Part shown: positions 8,838-17,775 of the stretch, piece after piece
Position numbering within the stretch: position 1 is the first letter of the stretch
How the letters are laid out: each line of letters begins with the position of its first letter
Origin: CAWBRT01 sp963696525
Lineage (GTDB): Bacteria > Acidobacteriota > Terriglobia > Terriglobales > Acidobacteriaceae
Reading direction: 5' to 3'
Assembly (NCBI GenBank): GCA_963696525.1
Contig: CAVOKO010000012.1
Location: 310,001-374,000 of the forward strand
Length of the DNA: 64,000 bases
Program-made: the position numbers and the translations under genes
Notes under the pieces: model-generated
Told to the model about the DNA's origin: nothing
The model's input: the letters and a program-made list of their open reading frames with translations, nothing else
Databases searched by the model: none

Positions 8838-10076
8838 CTAACCTATATGCGTACCGTTGAGAGTAAAGTCAAAGATATCGAAATTTCGCAAGCGGCGGCT
8901 TTCCGCGATCCGCCGGTATCTCTCGTTAAGTTGCCGCGACAGAATGAAGGGGACGGGCTGCTCGGATATACCTCCGTGGGAACGAAGCCGGGTTCCGGGG
9001 CCTGTCAGATGTTCCGCCCGGGTCGCACCGATCACGGCATGGCGCTCACTGACGGCAACGAAGTCCGCTTCCCGGTCAAGTGGCAGTTCAAATCGCTCCG
9101 CGGCGTCCGGCCCATCCAGTACCAGTTCAATACCGGGGAGCGATCTTGTGGTTTGCATTAACACATCCAGATCGGTAGAGTTCTTACGATAAACCCGCAC
9201 GAATGATCCCAACGCACCGTGATGCATGACAAACGGATCGGTGATTGGGCAAATCACCCGGACGGTGCCTTCGCCAAAGCGACCATTCAACTCATCCTCC
9301 AGGAACACCGCATTGGGCGTCCCGTCCGCGCGAGACTTATCGTTCATGCCGTGGTCACCCGTGATTCCCACGACCGCGCCCAAGGCAACCATCCTGGCAA
9401 CCCGCTGGTCGATTGCCCGATGAAACGCATCACTCTCCGGCTCGCCGGGCGCGTGACCGTGCTGCACCAGGTCGGAGAGCGAGAGGTAGAGAATGTCCGC
9501 CGCTTTCCGTTCGAGCAGGCGGATACCGGCATCCAGCACAAAAAGAGACAGGTCGGGATCGTACATCTCGGGTCTGCGCCTACCGACCATTTCCTCCACG
9601 TCTGTAATTCCGTTCTCCTCGATGGTGCAGCAATCCGCGCATTGAGAGGAAAATGCGATCCCCTTGAGGTTGTGGGCCAGCATCTTACGGAGCTTATCTT
9701 TCGCGGTCACAGCCGCCGTTCTCACGCCTGCCCGCGAGAACAGCCCGAGGATTGTCTCGCTGCGCAGCAGATGCGCGTCGGTGACCATCACTTCCTTGCC
9801 AGTCTCACGGTCAAGGTAGTAGTTGCCCGAAATGCCGTGGACCGACGGAGGCGCTCCCGTAACAATCGAGGTGTTGTTGGGATTCGTAAATGTGGGGACA
9901 ACCGCGTCGGCTGTGGAGATAAACCCTTGAGTCTTGAATGTCGAGAGAGTAGGAAAAATCCCATCCATCAAGCCACGATCGAGATATGCCGGGTCGAATC
10001 CGTCAATGCAAAGGATCATTGTGGGCTGTCCTCGCCATTCGTAACAGCGTCCGTTCAGCTCAATCGCTCTTGTCAA
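8838..10076 (-). CDS. phnA: Phosphonoacetate hydrolase
   Basis: PhnA cleaves the C-P bond of phosphonoacetate to acetate and phosphate in the cytoplasm. This 412-residue protein keeps the alkaline-phosphatase-superfamily metal sites. Asp25 lies in CIDGFDP and the nucleophile Thr64 in FTNPNNTS; SDLVQHGH supplies the Asp-x3-His pair, GDHGMND the Asp-His pair and RSHGG the last His. Spacings match characterised PhnA enzymes with a constant offset of 4. The frame opens further upstream, but TTG at 10076 is preferred: a GGAGG tract ends 6 bp before it and the family N-terminus (ELNGRCYEW) begins there. It is the last gene of the phosphonate operon. Confidence 0.9.
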   Translation of the reverse strand: MTRAIELNGRCYEWRGQPTMILCIDGFDPAYLDRGLMDGIFPTLSTFKTQGFISTADAVVPTFTNPNNTSIVTGAPPSVHGISGNYYLDRETGKEVMVTDAHLLRSETILGLFSRAGVRTAAVTAKDKLRKMLAHNLKGIAFSSQCADCCTIEENGITDVEEMVGRRRPEMYDPDLSLFVLDAGIRLLERKAADILYLSLSDLVQHGHAPGEPESDAFHRAIDQRVARMVALGAVVGITGDHGMNDKSRADGTPNAVFLEDELNGRFGEGTVRVICPITDPFVMHHGALGSFVRVYRKNSTDLDVLMQTTRSLPGIELVLDGPDAAERFELPLDREADFVAVSERHAVIGATRAEHLTGPGTRLRSHGGISEQPVPFILSRQLNERYRRIAESRRLRNFDIFDFTLNGTHIG

Positions 10077-10256
10077 TTCGATCCTCCACCTCCATCGTTT
10101 AATCCAAAACTTCGGGTCCAAGCACCTGTAGTTTGAAAGTTCGATCGCAGCTTTTGGGAGTGCTGTCCCAAGAATAGCCGCATGGAGCCCGATGTAAGGA
10201 GCGTCTACGTTACTATTCGATCTTCGGAGCCGAGGATAATATCCGCGCCTCGTTCC

Positions 10257-11345
10257 TCAAAAACAAATGGCTGCCCGAACCGCTTTTCTTTCCTCCGCGA
10301 TTTTCAGCCCCTTGGCCAGATCTACCAGAGGGAACTTATGGCTAACCATCTCCTTGAACGGATACTTGTCCTTAGTTCTTTCGATGAAGCCAATTGCCTC
10401 GGCAAGTTGCAGGGCGTCATAGTTATGAAAGCCGCGAATTGTGAGCCAGCGGGTGATGATATCGTAGGCATCCAATTCTACCTTCGCGCCCGGGAAAACG
10501 TTTCCCTGCCAGCAGTACTGGCCTCCTTTGCGGAGCATCCTTAATCCCGCAGGGAGAACTTTGGGAGTTCCCGCCACTTCAAGGACCAGATCAGCCCCCC
10601 AGCCTCCGGTTTCATCGATTACGGCTGAGACTATGCTGCTATCGGATAACTCTTTGGTATTGAAAACCACGTCCGCTCCGAATCTCTTTGCCGTTTCAAG
10701 GCGCTCCGGCACTACATCGAGAACGATCACTTTCCCGGCACCACGGTCCTTGGCTACGGCCGCGGCATAAATGCCAAGTAGACCCGCACCCTGAATCACA
10801 ACATGATCTTCGGGTTGAATCTTGATTCCGTCGTATGCTTGCATGATGGTGGCGAGGCCACAATTCGCCGGAGTCGCCTCTTCGTCGGATACGCTATCGG
10901 GCACCTTAAATACGAATGTGCCGGGAATGATATAGCAGTACTCCGCATATCCGCCATTCAGATGGGGCGGGGCGGCGCAGGTTTCGTGCCCATACTTAAA
11001 AAGCTTCACGCACTTCATGGGAAGTGATTTGATCTTGCAGAAATAGCAGTTCCCGCAACTTGCGAAGATTGTCCATGTAATGCGGTCATCTTCCTTGAGC
11101 GGTCGTCCCATTGTATCGGTGGTTACGCCTTTGCCCAAGGCCGCGACTCTTCCAGTGATTTCATGGCCGAGAATAATCGGAACCGGAGCCGGGCGTGCTC
11201 CCAATGTAGTATGCAGGTCAGACCCGCATATCGTTGACATTGCCACCTTAACCCATATCCCTCCTGGTTCGGGAGGAGTGACGGGGTATTCCCGGAGCTC
11301 CAGAGGGCTACCGACAGCGGTAAAAACCATTGCTTTGCTGATCAT
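10257..11345 (-). CDS. Zinc-dependent alcohol dehydrogenase, phosphonate-cluster type
   Basis: A 362-residue medium-chain dehydrogenase. Catalytic zinc ligands are in CGSDLH and GHEITGRV. The structural-zinc lobe CGNCYFCKIKSLPMKC has the expected four-cysteine spacing. The Rossmann motif VIQGAGLLGIYAAAVA binds NAD(P). A subgroup of these enzymes recurs in phosphonate-degradation clusters (TIGR03366-like), and this gene lies 19 bp after phnX and before phnA. A likely role is interconversion of 2-hydroxyethylphosphonate and phosphonoacetaldehyde, or oxidation of a related hydroxyphosphonate. That substrate is inferred from position only. Confidence 0.85.
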   Translation of the reverse strand: MISKAMVFTAVGSPLELREYPVTPPEPGGIWVKVAMSTICGSDLHTTLGARPAPVPIILGHEITGRVAALGKGVTTDTMGRPLKEDDRITWTIFASCGNCYFCKIKSLPMKCVKLFKYGHETCAAPPHLNGGYAEYCYIIPGTFVFKVPDSVSDEEATPANCGLATIMQAYDGIKIQPEDHVVIQGAGLLGIYAAAVAKDRGAGKVIVLDVVPERLETAKRFGADVVFNTKELSDSSIVSAVIDETGGWGADLVLEVAGTPKVLPAGLRMLRKGGQYCWQGNVFPGAKVELDAYDIITRWLTIRGFHNYDALQLAEAIGFIERTKDKYPFKEMVSHKFPLVDLAKGLKIAEERKAVRAAICF

Positions 11346-11364
11346 ACTTAGCGCTTCTTCCTTG

Positions 11365-12192
11365 TTATGGACGCTCGCCGCGGTCTATCCGGGATGATAT
11401 TTCGTCGATTAACGGCATCAGGTCGGCTACTGCGTCAATTACATAGTGAGGGCCCGCGGCTTCCAGTCGCTGTCGGGCAGCCGCAACCAGCGAATCTCGC
11501 TGCGATAGAGACAACTTCCCCAGCTGTTCTTCTGAAAGCCCCACTTCGTTACCGGTGCGGACGACGGACACCGTCCACATACCCGCGTTGTGCCCCTCTG
11601 CAACGTCAATGAGGGTGTCGCCAACTTTGACAAAGGAACTCATCGGATAGACGCCGAGATGACGAGCAGCGTAAAACGCCATCCACGGGAAAGGCCTTCC
11701 CTGGCCAACCAGGTCCGGAGTAACCCAGAGATCTGGAGAGTATCCGCCCTTGGCGGCTTGCTCTTTGAGACCATCCATCATGTCGGCGTCAAAGCCGGTA
11801 GTGTTGGCAATCCGGATTCCGCGGCTCCGCAACTCTTGGGCGATGCTAGCTACTCCGGGAATAACATCGGAATGACGCTTCAGAGCCTCTTTCATCACGG
11901 CTGGGAATTCGTCGTAGAGTTGATCCAACGCCTCCCGAGTTGGCTGCTTGCCCTTCGCATTTGTCCAGCGCCCGCAGATCGCCGGATCCGTGAGCATTGC
12001 CCAGAGATGGTCTTTCTTGTGTGCGCCCATCGGCCGCCGCGCTTCTTCTTCTGAAACGGCCACTCCATGACGCGCGAAAAGCTCCACAAAAGCAACCACC
12101 GGCCCACGGCTTCCGTAATCGACGGTAGTACCGGATATATCGAAGATTACGGCGCGGACGCCGCCTTTCATGTTTGGTGAAGAATTTGTCAT
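11365..12192 (-). CDS. phnX: Phosphonoacetaldehyde hydrolase (phosphonatase)
   Basis: PhnX is a HAD-superfamily enzyme that splits phosphonoacetaldehyde into acetaldehyde and phosphate through a Schiff base. The 275-residue protein has the nucleophile Asp18 in FDISGTTVDYGS and the Schiff-base lysine (Lys59) in RRPMGAHKKDH. The conserved NTTGFDADMMDGL, VTPDLVGQGRPFPWM and VKVGDTLIDVAEGHNAGMW blocks follow. Length matches the family (about 270). The usual nucleophile loop is DWAGTTVD; here the Trp-Ala is Ile-Ser, a mild variation. TAGGAGAG precedes ATG 12192. Its usual partner, the 2-aminoethylphosphonate transaminase PhnW, is absent from the window. Confidence 0.95.
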   Translation of the reverse strand: MTNSSPNMKGGVRAVIFDISGTTVDYGSRGPVVAFVELFARHGVAVSEEEARRPMGAHKKDHLWAMLTDPAICGRWTNAKGKQPTREALDQLYDEFPAVMKEALKRHSDVIPGVASIAQELRSRGIRIANTTGFDADMMDGLKEQAAKGGYSPDLWVTPDLVGQGRPFPWMAFYAARHLGVYPMSSFVKVGDTLIDVAEGHNAGMWTVSVVRTGNEVGLSEEQLGKLSLSQRDSLVAAARQRLEAAGPHYVIDAVADLMPLIDEISSRIDRGERP

Positions 12193-12280
12193 GACTCTCC
12201 TAAGATGGCTGATTTCTGTTCCTGTCCTGCTGAGCTACTGAACATCCTTGTGTGCTGCGTGAGGCTTTGGGTCGGAGTTG

Positions 12281-13087
12281 CTAAAACGTTCTTCTCCTTA
12301 TCTGCGCGGAACCGATATCGATCAAGCTGCACGTGGCGATCACAATTAGAATGACGGCGCATGTCTGGGGGAATTGGAAGCCCTGAATGATCTCCCATAG
12401 CACCATTCCGATCCCCCCGGCACCCACCATTCCCACCACGCTCGCGGAACGCACGTTCGACTCGAACCGATAGAGCGAATAGGAGACCCACAGAGGCAGT
12501 ACCTGTGGAATGATGCCGAAAACAATCTCCTCCAGTGCCGTTGCTCCTGTAACACGAATGCCTTCGACGGGGCGGGGATCAATCGCCTCTACGGCTTCCG
12601 AAAAGAGCTTGGCGAGTACACCGGTAGTGTGAACGAACAGCGCCAGCACGCCGGCAAAAGGCCCCATGCCCACCACCACCACGAACAGCATGGCGAACAT
12701 CATTTCATTGATCGCTCGCGCCGAATCCAGCATGCGGCGCACCGGCTGATAGATCCACCACGGCGCAACGTTCTTGGAGGCTAGAAGGCCGAAGGGAACC
12801 GCAAAGACCATGGCCAGTAGCGTTCCCCAAATAGCGATCTGAATCGTAACCGCCATCTCCACCAGATAGGATTTCCACTCGCGAAAGTCTGGCGGGAAGA
12901 AGTCCCGGGCGAACGTAACCATGTTTCCCCGGTCCTTGATCAAGAGTAGTGGGTTCATTTCCGCACCACGCCAGGACCAAGCCAGTACGGCAATAATTAC
13001 ACCCCACCCAAGCACCTGAAGAATTGTTCTTTTGGGAGCGCCCTCCAGTGTGCGATCGAGGGCGCCGATGTGCAATGGATTAGCCAT
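12281..13087 (-). CDS. phnE: Phosphonate ABC transporter permease
   Basis: A 268-residue inner-membrane permease. It has about six hydrophobic spans and the cytoplasmic coupling motif region EAVEAIDPRPVEGIRVTGA, typical of PhnE (the EAA loop with IDP/xPxEGIRATGA). The C-terminal VGMVGAGGIGMVLWE is also PhnE-like. ATG 13087 is favoured because an in-frame TTG at 13111 lacks a ribosome site and the family N-terminus is short. The gene lies between phnD and phnX in the operon. With PhnC and PhnD it forms an importer for phosphonates. Confidence 0.92.
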   Translation of the reverse strand: MANPLHIGALDRTLEGAPKRTILQVLGWGVIIAVLAWSWRGAEMNPLLLIKDRGNMVTFARDFFPPDFREWKSYLVEMAVTIQIAIWGTLLAMVFAVPFGLLASKNVAPWWIYQPVRRMLDSARAINEMMFAMLFVVVVGMGPFAGVLALFVHTTGVLAKLFSEAVEAIDPRPVEGIRVTGATALEEIVFGIIPQVLPLWVSYSLYRFESNVRSASVVGMVGAGGIGMVLWEIIQGFQFPQTCAVILIVIATCSLIDIGSAQIRRRTF

Positions 13088-13142
13088 GGAGAACCTGCAA
13101 GCAAAAAGCAACAGGATGAAAATCCTGATGCTTCTATTTGAG

Positions 13143-14156
13143 CTACTTCGAAATATGCTGGGCTTGCCTTTGAAGGTCGGCCAGTTTCGCGTCGATGGCT
13201 GCTAATTTGGCTTGCTTCTCTTGCGGTGCCATGTTTTGGCTGCTCTCGATGGTCATCTTCTCTTTTGCAAGCGACAGTTGGCGAATTGGGATGAGCTGCG
13301 AGTTGTTTGACTCATGGAACGGAAGCCATCCCTGTGCCAGATGGGCCAGCACTTGGCGCTGCCGCTCAGCATCGGGCCCTTGCTTTCCATAGTTCAGAAC
13401 GAAGGCCCTGATCTTAGCCTTTAGGTCCGCCGGAAGATCCTTCCGCCAGACCAGCGGATCGTTCGGAATAAGTGGGGATTTCCAGATGATCTTGATTTGC
13501 GCCGCTTTCTCCGGCTGCTCTTTTTGGAACCTCGCGAAGTCCATGGTGTTATTCGTCGCCACGTCAACCTGCCTAGTAACAACCGCTAAGAGATTCGCCT
13601 CATGGCTGGCGTTGCGGACAATTTTGAAATGCGTTTTGGGATCAATCTTATGTACAGCAAATATGTAGTAGGCAGGGACCAGAAACCCCGAGGTAGAGTT
13701 CGGATCTCCGTTGCCGAAAATGTACTTCTTGTCATTCTTGAGAACATCGTCGAGGCTCTTGATGTCGCTATCTTTGTGAGTGATCAGGAGGGAATAGTAG
13801 CCAGGATTACCATCCAGGGTGATTGTCTGGGCAAAGATTTCGCCATCGGCACGATCCACGGCTTCCATGGCCGACTTGTTGCCGAACCAGGCAAGCTGAA
13901 CCTTGTTAAAGCGCATCCCTTCGATTACCGCGGCATAGTCCGAGGCAAAGAACGCATTTACCTTCATGCCAACCGCTTTCGACATATCGTCGATAAACGG
14001 CTGCCACTCCTTCTTGACATTCGGGGCCAATTCGGCTGGAATGATACCAAAGTTCAACTCATTGACCTGCTGAGCCCTTGCCGGTCCTGCTGCCATCAGA
14101 GTTAACGTCAGCAAGCACGTCGCGCACACCGCCCTCACCAATCTTCGGAGCTGCAT
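13143..14156 (-). CDS. phnD: Phosphonate ABC transporter substrate-binding protein
   Basis: A periplasmic binding protein of 337 residues. The N-terminus MQLRRLVRAVCATCLLTLTL followed by AGPARAQQ is a Sec signal peptide with cleavage expected after ARA or RAQ. The mature part begins ELNFGIIPAELAP, and GNGDPNSTSGFLVPAYY is the family's phosphonate-contact Ser-Thr-Ser loop (PNSTSG). Start 14156 is chosen over an upstream in-frame codon because TAAAGGAG lies 7 bp before it. It precedes phnE by 55 bp. Ligand range (2-aminoethylphosphonate or other) is not readable. Confidence 0.93.
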   Translation of the reverse strand: MQLRRLVRAVCATCLLTLTLMAAGPARAQQVNELNFGIIPAELAPNVKKEWQPFIDDMSKAVGMKVNAFFASDYAAVIEGMRFNKVQLAWFGNKSAMEAVDRADGEIFAQTITLDGNPGYYSLLITHKDSDIKSLDDVLKNDKKYIFGNGDPNSTSGFLVPAYYIFAVHKIDPKTHFKIVRNASHEANLLAVVTRQVDVATNNTMDFARFQKEQPEKAAQIKIIWKSPLIPNDPLVWRKDLPADLKAKIRAFVLNYGKQGPDAERQRQVLAHLAQGWLPFHESNNSQLIPIRQLSLAKEKMTIESSQNMAPQEKQAKLAAIDAKLADLQRQAQHISK

Positions 14157-14252
14157 TGAACTCTCCTTTATCGATTTCTTCCTCACGAGCCGAGATCAAT
14201 CACACACATCTGCTTTTCAAACTTCCCAGGACACCCTATTGCGAGTTTTTTT

Positions 14253-15203
14253 CTAGCCGATATCGCTTGCGGAACTGAGGGCCACCGGGCTTAGCGCCAC
14301 AACACTTGGCTTTATTGGCACACTTTTCGTTTGTGAGGCATCGCAGCAGTAAATTTCGCGAAGTGAGTTTGACGTTAGATCTGTATTGGGGCCGTCGTAG
14401 ACAACTCGTCCATCCCTGAGAGCCACCACGCGCGAACAGTACTTCAAGGCAAAGTCCACCTGGTGCAGCGACACGATCACGGTAATGCCGTTTTCGCGAT
14501 TGATTTGGGAGAGAATTTCCATCACGCGCACGGACGCGTCAGGGTCGAGAGATGCGATTGGCTCATCGGCCAGAATAATCTCCGCTTGCTGCACCAAGGC
14601 CCTGGCTATCGCGGCGCGCTGCTGCTGCCCGCCAGAGAGCGTGCTGGCGCGCTGACCGGCATATTCGGCGATGCCAACAAGCGCCAAGGCATCAACGGCT
14701 ATCTTCTTTTCCGCTCGTGTAAACCAACACATCGTGCTCCGCCACATCGGGACCCGGCCAAGTGTTCCTGCCAACACGTTCGTAAGCAAAGACAAGCGAT
14801 CAACGAGGTTGAATTGCTGAAATACAAAACCGATACGACTCCGAATCTTGCGAATGTCCCGGGCGAGAACGCCGTCTTTTTGCACGGTTCGACCAAGCAC
14901 TTTGACTTCACCTGAAGCCCGGTCTCCAACGGTGAGCCCCGCCAGATTGCGAAGCAGTGTGGACTTGCCCGATCCGGAAGCACCGATAAGAGCTACCATC
15001 TGTCCCGGTTCAATGTTGAGGGCTATGTCGTTGAGCGCTTTACGCCCTGAGTGGAAGGTCTTAGTCAGCCTGGATATTTGGACAACAGGTCGCCGCCCAT
15101 CGTTGTCATTGCGATCGCTTGCTTTCTGTTGTCCAGTTGACGCCTCTATACGAAAGGCAACTGCTGAGCTGGCGAGTTGTAACTTACTTGGTTGTTTATC
15201 CAT
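14253..15203 (-). CDS. phnC: Phosphonate ABC transporter ATP-binding protein
   Basis: The ATPase of the importer (316 residues from ATG 15203). It shows Walker A GASGSGKST, Q-loop VFQQFNLVDRLSLLTNVLAG (a PhnC hallmark), signature STLSGGQQQRAAIARAL, Walker B ILADEPIASLDP and the switch His in VSLHQVDFALKYC. The frame remains open 96 bp upstream, but family homology starts well inside. AAGGAGGG lies 14 bp before ATG 15203, longer than ideal, so the exact start is uncertain. It carries an unusual 45-residue N-terminal extension before the ATPase core. phnD follows 96 bp downstream. Confidence 0.92.
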   Translation of the reverse strand: MDKQPSKLQLASSAVAFRIEASTGQQKASDRNDNDGRRPVVQISRLTKTFHSGRKALNDIALNIEPGQMVALIGASGSGKSTLLRNLAGLTVGDRASGEVKVLGRTVQKDGVLARDIRKIRSRIGFVFQQFNLVDRLSLLTNVLAGTLGRVPMWRSTMCWFTRAEKKIAVDALALVGIAEYAGQRASTLSGGQQQRAAIARALVQQAEIILADEPIASLDPDASVRVMEILSQINRENGITVIVSLHQVDFALKYCSRVVALRDGRVVYDGPNTDLTSNSLREIYCCDASQTKSVPIKPSVVALSPVALSSASDIG

Positions 15204-15393
15204 GGCAGATCGGCAGGCCCTCCTTTTAAGATTCCGCGGTCTTCTGTGTTGTCGTGGTAGAGAAGGTCTACCCACACAGTGGCGGATCAACGTGAACACC
15301 GTGTTAAAACCAAGTAACAGTTAGATGAATACTGGCTCCGGCCACAGAAAAGCTCCGGCGGGAACTCGATCTCTCCACGCGCCCCGCGCCCCG

Positions 15394-15618
15394 CTAGAGG
15401 TCGAGTTCAACATCCCCTCGCGGCTGTGCGCAGCATACGAGGACATTTCCCTCCGATGGTGGATCGAGCGGGTCAGGTTGGTAGCTGACGGCCCCGCCAA
15501 TCAAAGCACATTCGCAGGTGTGGCAGACGCCGGTTCGACAGGACCACCTCATCGGCACGTCGCACGCTTCGGCCAGTTCCAGCAGGCTTTGGTAACGCGA
15601 ATCCCAGAAAACCGTCAA
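15394..15618 (-). CDS. [2Fe-2S] ferredoxin-like domain protein, short
   Basis: A 74-residue plant-type ferredoxin domain with cluster ligands in SCRTGVCHTC (C-x4-C-x2-C) and the distal Cys in VLVCCAQPRG. The sequence SLLELAEACDVPMRWSCRTG and the C-terminal PRGDVELDL match the ferredoxin domain usually found at the C-terminus of MOSC/flavin-reductase-type proteins. The best start is TTG 15618, overlapping the TGA of the flavoprotein gene (TTGA), so translational coupling is expected. The same frame is open upstream, reading ARSG before LTVFWDSRY. This continues the family consensus, so the domain may have lost its original N-terminal partner. Confidence 0.75.
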   Translation of the reverse strand: MTVFWDSRYQSLLELAEACDVPMRWSCRTGVCHTCECALIGGAVSYQPDPLDPPSEGNVLVCCAQPRGDVELDL

Positions 15619-17030
15619 GCCGCTTCTTGCACCAGCGTGGCATTCGGGGTCATGCTTGTCAGGGGTTTCAATTCTCCGAGAATGGTTGGCAGCAGTTCAG
15701 CAACGGTGGGATGAATATGCATGGCACGCTGTAGCACCGTGTACTGCGCCTTTGCATACATCACGTCCAGAAGACAATGGATTACTTCGTCGCCGCCCGT
15801 GCCAAGGATTGCGGCTCCCAATATCTGCTTGCTGTCGCCATCCACGAGAATCTTTATAAAACCGTTCGTCTCGCCTTTTTCCACTGCGCGTCGCACCCTG
15901 GTCATAGGGCGTTGGCCGATTAGCAGATTCCTAGTTGACTTGCGTGCCTCGGATTCTGTAAGACCAGCACGGCCCAACGGTGGATCGATATAAAGGTTGT
16001 AGGCGGTGATCCGGTCGCTAACACGGTGCGAGTCGTTATCGAGCAGATTCGCCGCCACGATCTCATAATCGTTGTATGCGGTGTGCGTGAAAGCTCCTCT
16101 ACCATTGCAATCGCCGAGTGCCCAGATGCCGGGAACATTGGTTCGTAGTTGTTCATCCACGACAATGTAGCCCCGGTGGTCTGTCGCTACGCCCGCTTTT
16201 TCGAGACCAAGATCGTCTGTGTTTGGCCTCCGGCCGACCGCCAGCAGAACATGGCTCCCAATCACCTCCGGCGAGCCTTCAGCACACTCGGCTGTCACTC
16301 TCACTCCATCCGAATGCGGGCTAAACCCGATGCATTTGCTGTTCAGGCGGACGTCAATCCCTTCCTTACCCATGATCTCTTCAACCGCTTTGGAAATATC
16401 CTCATCTTCACGCCCGATCAGATCAGGTCCCATCTCCAGAATTGTTACCTCGCTTCCAAAACGGCGGAACATCTGTCCGAACTCCAGACCAACGTAACTT
16501 CCCCCGACGATCACCAGGTGCCGCGGCAAGAAATCAACATTCATCATGGAAGAATTTGTAAGGTAAGGAATCTCGTTTACACCCGGCAGAGACGGCACCA
16601 CAGCACGGCCACCCACATTGATAAAAATGCGGTCCGCACTGAGCAGTTCGCTCCCCACGCGGACCTCTTTCTTCGACTCAAACCGTGCATGGCCTTCATA
16701 CACCGTGCAGTTCTGCATGCTCTTCAGCCAGGTTTCAAGCCCAATGCGTGATTTACCGACAATGGCGTCTTTCCGCGCCTTGACTGCTTTCATGTCTGTG
16801 CTGATTGCGCCGCTTACCATGACTCCGTATTCCGCGGCGCGATGCGTCAGGTGGGCTGCGTAAGCGCTGGCGACCATGGCCTTGGTCGGGGTGCAGCCGG
16901 TGTTCACGCAGGTGCCACCGAACGATTTCCGCTCGATAATGGCGACCTTCATGCCCGCCCCAGCCAGACGTCCCGCTAGAGATGGGCCAGCTTGGCCGGT
17001 TCCAATAATGATGGCATCGTAGTTTGTCAT
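15615..17030 (-). CDS. Class I pyridine nucleotide-disulfide oxidoreductase
   Basis: A 471-residue FAD/NAD(P)H enzyme of the mercuric-reductase/dihydrolipoamide-dehydrogenase family. It shows the FAD motif IIGTGQAGPSLAGRL, redox disulfide Cys41/Cys46 in GGTCVNTGCTPTK, the NAD(P) motif VIVGGSYVGLEFG, the second FAD motif IWALGDCNGRGAFTH, and the dimer-interface catalytic MHIHPTVAELLPT. There is no heavy-metal domain or C-terminal Cys pair, so mercury reduction is unlikely. GAGGTACAGGGT precedes ATG 17030. Coupling to the ferredoxin-like gene and position upstream of phnC suggest an electron-transfer pair serving a redox step in phosphonate catabolism. That link is inferred. Confidence 0.88.
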   Translation of the reverse strand: MTNYDAIIIGTGQAGPSLAGRLAGAGMKVAIIERKSFGGTCVNTGCTPTKAMVASAYAAHLTHRAAEYGVMVSGAISTDMKAVKARKDAIVGKSRIGLETWLKSMQNCTVYEGHARFESKKEVRVGSELLSADRIFINVGGRAVVPSLPGVNEIPYLTNSSMMNVDFLPRHLVIVGGSYVGLEFGQMFRRFGSEVTILEMGPDLIGREDEDISKAVEEIMGKEGIDVRLNSKCIGFSPHSDGVRVTAECAEGSPEVIGSHVLLAVGRRPNTDDLGLEKAGVATDHRGYIVVDEQLRTNVPGIWALGDCNGRGAFTHTAYNDYEIVAANLLDNDSHRVSDRITAYNLYIDPPLGRAGLTESEARKSTRNLLIGQRPMTRVRRAVEKGETNGFIKILVDGDSKQILGAAILGTGGDEVIHCLLDVMYAKAQYTVLQRAMHIHPTVAELLPTILGELKPLTSMTPNATLVQEAA

Positions 17031-17373
17031 ACCCTGTACCTCACACGCGGCGAACGATCAACGATGCCAACACCGGTCCGCTGGTATCGTTCGCGCGCAG
17101 CGGCATCGCCGCAAACTGGAAGGCATCGGCCTACCAAAGTATTTTGGAATACGTTGGGCGTGCCGCACCGATGTTTGTCACAGCTGTGAGAGCGGGTTGG
17201 TTTCGGGGGCGGTCGTCTATAGCCCGGAACCACTCGACAAGCCCGCCGATGGCAACCTTCTCGTTTGCTGTTCACAACCGATTCGCTATGTCGTCGTCGA
17301 TTTGTGACTGGCCGACATTCGATTTCTCAGGCAGCCCCGATCTTTCACAGTAGCTATCGGACAGAATTTGGAA
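17031..17373 (-). other. Gene-free stretch, probable promoter region of the phosphonate operon
   Basis: No credible coding sequence or strong hairpin is seen. It separates the SnoaL-like gene from the flavoprotein gene on the same strand and is the most likely place for the promoter of the 17.0-8.8 kb operon. I could not assign -35/-10 boxes with confidence. Confidence 0.3.
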
Positions 17374-17775
17374 TCAGGCCGCATGCTCAACCCATGGTAC
17401 CCGCCACGCTGGAGCCTCGAAGGGCTCAGCGAAGTACTGAGTCTCGTGGACGACCTTTTCATCCCGAAATTCCATAATGCTCACTGTCTGGAAAAGCTTG
17501 TCGCCTTCGTAGTTGATGGCGTACTCCGTTACCCACAACTCCCCTGCTCCCACAATTCGGCGAACATCGAAGCCGCTAGGCTTTTCTGGATGATGTCCCC
17601 GCAACGCTTGCAAGTTGCGGCGGCCACGAATCCTTTCCCCCGACTGCGGATATTCACAGATCACGTTTTCGTCGTAAATATCGTGTTCTGCTACCACATC
17701 CCCCGCGGCGGATGCGGCCCAGTGCTGTTCCAATAGCGCTTGAATTCCACCTGTCGGCATGTTCTGCACCCCCAT
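17374..17775 (-). CDS. SnoaL-like/NTF2-like protein
   Basis: A 133-residue cone-shaped alpha+beta domain protein. The pattern LLEQHWAASAAGDVVAEHDIYDENVICEYPQSGERIRGRRNL, with a later YFAEPFEAPAWR, is typical of SnoaL-like polyketide cyclase/NTF2 proteins. These act as small-molecule isomerases, hydrolases or accessory domains. Either ATG 17775 or the internal ATG at 17760 could start it. It is on the same strand as the phosphonate operon but 343 bp upstream of its first gene, so co-transcription is uncertain. No specific catalytic assignment is possible. Confidence 0.75.
   Translation of the reverse strand: MGVQNMPTGGIQALLEQHWAASAAGDVVAEHDIYDENVICEYPQSGERIRGRRNLQALRGHHPEKPSGFDVRRIVGAGELWVTEYAINYEGDKLFQTVSIMEFRDEKVVHETQYFAEPFEAPAWRVPWVEHAA

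Noticed and set aside
9219..10136. 305-codon plus-strand frame opposite phnA
   Set aside because: phnA shows all metal-binding residues on the other strand; this frame is Arg/His-rich with no recognisable motif.
15615..17030. Mercuric reductase (merA)
   Set aside because: The CVNTGC disulfide is shared by the whole family; the N-terminal metal-binding domain, C-terminal Cys pair and other mer genes are absent.
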